Assembly (NCBI GenBank): GCA_023055355.1
Contig: JALJCS010000001.1
Span: 76,363,381 to 76,427,380, forward strand
Source of the DNA: Agelaius tricolor
Lineage: Eukaryota; Chordata; Aves; Passeriformes; Icteridae
Length of the DNA stretch: 64,000 nucleotides
Direction of reading: 5' to 3'
The notes beneath the pieces are model-generated. The model did no database searches and was not told the DNA's origin. It worked only from the letters and a program-made list of their open reading frames with translations. Made by a program: the position numbers and the translations under genes. Shown in pieces: positions 61,315 through 64,000 of this stretch (the first letter of the stretch is position 1; every line of letters begins with the position of its first letter).

Positions 61315-62822
61315 TGGCTTTGGGTAGCAACGTTTTCATAGCAGGGGGACTACAGGGGTGCCTTCTGGGAGAAGTTGCCAGAAGCTTCCCTCCTGTCCAA
61401 CATCCAATTTCAGCCAGCTCCAGGACACATGTGCTGGCCAAGGCTGAGTCCATCAGGGATGAGGACAGCATCTCTAGCATAACAGAGTTAGGAAGGGGAA
61501 AGAAAGCCCTGTGCCACTGCAGCCAGGAAAGAGGAGTGAGAACATGTGAGAGCAACAGCCCTGCAGGCCCGAGGTTAGTGCTGGAGGGGCAGGAGGTGTT
61601 TCAGGTGCCCAAGCAGAGATTCCCCTGCAGCCCCTGGTGCAGCCTATGGTGAGGCAGCTGTGCCCCCAGAGGTCCTTGGGATCAGAGAGATCTACCTGCA
61701 GGAGGATCCCACCAGAGCTGTGGGTGCCTGAAGGAGGCTGTGATCCTGTGGGAAGCCCCTGCTGGAGCAGGGGACCTGTGGCCTATGGAGAGAAGAGCTC
61801 ATGCTGGAGCAGGTTTGCTGGCAGCACTTGCGTCACTGTGGGGGACAGTCTCTTCCTGAAGGACTGCATCCTATGGGAGGGATCACATTGGAGCTGTTTG
61901 CAAAGAACTGCAGCCTGTGGGAAGGACTCATGTCGGAAAAGTTCATGTAGGACAGTTTTCTGTGGGAGGAACACTGGAGCAGGGGAAGATTGTGAGCAGT
62001 CCAGTTAAGGAAGGACATTGAGACACTTGAGCACATCGAGAGAAGGGCAACAAGGCTGATGAGGGGCTTGGAACACAAGTCCTGTGAGGAACGACTGAGG
62101 GAGCTGGGGGTGTTTAGCCTGAAGAAAAGGAGACTCAAGGGGTGACCTTATCACTCCCTACAGCTCCCTGAAAGGTAGCTGTAGTCAGGTTGGTCTCCAG
62201 CCTGAGGTTGGTCTCTTTCTCCAGGCAGCAACTGACAGAACCAGAGGACACAGTTTTAAGCTGCGCCAAGGGAAATATAAGTTGGATATTAGGAAAACGT
62301 TTTTACAGAAAGGGTGATAAAGTACTGGAATGGTTTGCCCAGGGAGGTGGTGGAGTCACCATCCCTGGATGTGTTTAAAAAAAGATTGGATGTGGCACTC
62401 AGTGCCATGGTTTAGTTGAGGTTAGGGCTGGATTGGACTCAATGATCTTAAAGATCACTGGTGGTTCTGGGATTCTGAGTCCTCCCCTGAGGAGGAGGGA
62501 GTGGCCACAACCACCATTTTCTGTTGTCCTGCGCTGCTGGTGGGGAAGAGGGAGAAAATTTGGAAGTGGAGTGCAGAAAGAAGGCATAGGTAAGGGGAAA
62601 GTACTTTTAAGATCTTAGTTTTTATTTTTCATTATTGTACATTGATTTGATTGGCAGTAAATTAGACTAATTTCCCAAAGTAGGATTTTTTTTTCTTAAT
62701 ACAGTCACTGGTAGCTGATCTCTCCCTGTCCTTATCTCAGCCCAAGAGCCTTTCCTTATATTTTCTCTGCCCTGTCCAGCTGAGGAGGACACTTTGCATC
62801 CAGCCAGGGTCAAGTCACCACA
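61315..62822 (+). mobile_element. Long LTR of an avian endogenous retrovirus, interrupted by CR1
   Basis: About 1 kb of sequence (without the insert) resembles an LTR-type element common in birds. It starts TGGCTTTGGGTAGC near 61315 and includes a repetitive middle of GCTGGAGCAGG and TGTGGGAAGG-like units. It ends CAGCCAGGGTCAAGTCACCA then CA at 62822. The CR1 copy at 62003-62477 splits it. The flanks (CAAAT left, CAAGA right) are only a weak match, so the element is old or the ends are misplaced. No gag, pol or env lies next to it. Confidence 0.65.
62003..62477 (+). mobile_element. CR1 LINE copy nested in the LTR
   Basis: The 3' part of a CR1 element: GAGCACATCGAGAGAAGGGC, then a decayed C-terminal coding end (GGAGCTGGGGGTGTTTAGCC; CTGGAATGGTTTGCCCAGGG; CCATCCCTGGATGTGTTTAA). 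It closes with GACTCAATGATCTTAAAGATC and GGGATTCTG. AGTCC borders it on both sides (61998-62002 and 62478-62482), and the flanking LTR sequence reads on across the gap. The coding part is broken by frameshifts. Confidence 0.85.
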
Positions 62823-62882
62823 CAAGAGCACAGTAGCTGCAAAACAATTGGCTCAGCTCATGCTTTATCAGAACAGCACCAA

Positions 62883-63028
62883 TTTCACAGAATCACAGAA
62901 TAACTCTGAGTAGGAAGGGTACCACAAGGATCATGAAGTCCACATCTTAGGCAAATGGCCCATAGAGGGATCAGACCCACAACTTTGGCATTATTAGCAA
63001 CCTGCTCTAACCAAATTAGTCTTAAGAA
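62883..63028 (-). mobile_element. tRNA-Ile-headed SINE with CR1 tail (TguSINE1-like)
   Basis: On the minus strand the head resembles tRNA-Ile. An A-box-like segment with TTGGTTAGAGC lies near 63002-63022. An anticodon loop CTAATAA (anticodon AAT) lies at 62997-62991, and a B box GGGTCTGATCC at 62978-62968. After the tRNA part comes a CR1-type tail ending ATTCTGTGATTCTGTGA near 62886. This head and tail combination is known from passerine SINEs that borrow CR1 machinery. Substitutions in the A and B boxes show it is an old, inactive copy. It is not a functional tRNA gene. Confidence 0.85.
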
Positions 63029-63276
63029 CTTGACAGTTAGGAGCTGACAGACATAAAAATAGAGAGACCTAGGAACCAAGTAGGAGCAGATTCAATCAGT
63101 AAAACAAATAATCAGGTGATGTGAATTACAGGTTCATAATTAAGAGGATAAACAGCTGAAAAAAGGTCTCATCAATATAAATGTGGCAGCCTTTCTATTT
63201 AACCCAAGACTAAAAACCCAGTAAGGCTTTGATTTCTATGCAAAACTGAGAAAGGAGGTTTTTTTTGGTATGGTGC

Positions 63277-63284
63277 TATAAAGG
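63277..63284 (+). promoter_or_regulatory. TATA box of the candidate edge gene
   Basis: TATAAAGG lies 44 bases before the candidate start codon at 63321. Transcription starting about 30 bases downstream would leave a very short 5' untranslated leader. On its own such a motif is weak evidence; its value comes from the exon pair that follows. Confidence 0.3.
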
Positions 63285-63320
63285 AAAAAGCACCACACAT
63301 AGAGGCTGAGCAAAGGAACA

Positions 63321-63343
63321 ATGAAGCTGAGCCTGGTGCAGAG
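63321..63343 (+). CDS. Candidate first coding exon of a secreted protein (partial gene)
   Basis: ATG with A at -3 opens the frame MKLSLVQ and runs to a donor-like AG followed by GTGTGAG at 63344. The exon ends after two bases of a codon. Joining it to the 63582 exon continues the frame as R then LLLIVIFFSGVW, which reads as a signal peptide: a short basic start, a hydrophobic core and a small residue before a polar stretch. The gene family was not recognised. T-rich DNA often encodes hydrophobic residues by chance, so this remains a prediction. Confidence 0.3.
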
Positions 63344-63581
63344 GTGTGAGCTCCATGTCTATTAAACATAAATTATTTTAGTTAAGGTGTTAAATGTATT
63401 AACTTTTCTGGTTTATCTTCTGTAACTTCCTAGTGATGACTAAGGAAAATTCATTTTTCCAATTACCTAGTGGCCTAAACTTAAGGCTAATTTAATATTT
63501 TGAGGAGAACTTTCTGAGCAAGAAATTTGTTATCAACTTGTCACAGCTCAAACTGCTGCTAATCCCTGTCTTCTCTTACAG

Positions 63582-63634
63582 GTTGTTACTAATAGTGATA
63601 TTTTTCTCCGGGGTATGGACGCGAGAGACACCAG
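63582..63634 (+). CDS. Candidate second exon completing a signal peptide
   Basis: A 53-base exon is framed by good splice signals: a branch-point-like GCTAATC, the pyrimidine tract CCCTGTCTTCTCTTACAG, and the donor CCAG followed by GTAATG. In the phase set by the first exon it encodes LLLIVIFFSGVWTRETP with no stop. A second phase is also open; the third is closed by TAA. The next exon is probably beyond the window. A weaker acceptor at 63714 would instead lead to a short exon ending in a stop about 60 bases later. None of the genes I expect near KCNS3 in vertebrates starts with a signal peptide. Confidence 0.35.
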
Positions 63635-64000
63635 GTAATGTTGCTGCAAACTGATTTCACATCAGTTTGCAGGCTTTTCCATAGGTGTTATCCTGGCGTA
63701 TGTGTGTGTTTCAGAAGAGTCTGAAGCTCTTGTGGCAGCCTTACTTGCATGTTTTTCTGTGAAACTTTAAACGTGAAAGGATTTGCTGGAAACTGCATTC
63801 TTTAGTTTCATGTGTCACTATATTAAGCAAATGTTTCTACCTTTCCTCACTCTGGTAACAAGTACTGATGAATTAATAAGGAATTTATTTTTATTCTCTT
63901 GAGTGTAGTTATTGTTAGTCTCCATACAGCATCTAAGGTATTTTATCATAATTTAATCTAGCTAAGTACCAGGAAGCTGTTTGCTCATTCCTTGTCCCCT
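63635..64000. other. Inferred intron at the window edge
   Basis: AT-rich sequence after the candidate donor. A TGTGTGTTTCAG acceptor-like site at 63714 is the only further splice signal seen. Nothing else was recognised before the window ends. Confidence 0.3.

Noticed and set aside
62937..63028. A tRNA-Ile gene
   Set aside because: The tRNA-like part has changed A and B boxes and continues directly into a CR1 tail, so it is a SINE head.
1..64000. CRISPR arrays, bacterial operons, integrons or prophage
   Set aside because: No spaced identical repeats, operon-like coding density or bacterial gene families are present; the window is vertebrate DNA.

Overview
The window looks like nuclear DNA of a bird, most likely a passerine. 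Three things point there. Truncated CR1 LINE tails are scattered through it. Several long terminal repeats resemble families common in bird genomes. Near the right end there is a SINE with a tRNA-Ile head and a CR1 tail, a chimera known from passerines. These repeat calls come from recognising sequence patterns, not from a database search.

One protein-coding gene is certain: KCNS3 (Kv9.3), on the minus strand, with its whole reading frame in one exon (27504 down to 26023). It has a T1 domain, six membrane segments, the TTVGYGD filter and the altered S6 typical of electrically silent Kv subunits. A splice acceptor lies 49 bases before its start codon, so a 5' non-coding exon must lie further right. 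The dense CpG island at about 45290-46400 is the best candidate promoter. It holds two minus-strand donor-like sites, which would give a first intron of about 18 kb. A poly(A) signal about 700 bases past the stop codon suggests the 3' end.

The left third (1-25.3 kb) is AT-rich intergenic DNA with two LTRs, three CR1 fragments, a strong hairpin at 6315-6366 and a few simple repeats. The middle (27.6-45.6 kb) is the inferred KCNS3 intron, with further LTR and CR1 remnants and short tandem or inverted repeats. The right part (46.4-64 kb) is again mostly gene-free. It holds a composite endogenous retrovirus remnant at 54.3-55.6 kb, a small CpG-rich patch at 60.5-60.7 kb, an LTR carrying a nested CR1 (61.3-62.8 kb) and the SINE.

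The most interesting open question is at the far right edge. A TATA box, a short ATG-bearing exon and a 53-base exon with good splice signals join in frame into what reads as a signal peptide. This may be the 5' end of a secreted or membrane protein gene whose body lies beyond the window. It is a prediction only. I found no bacterial-type operons, CRISPR arrays or other defence systems.
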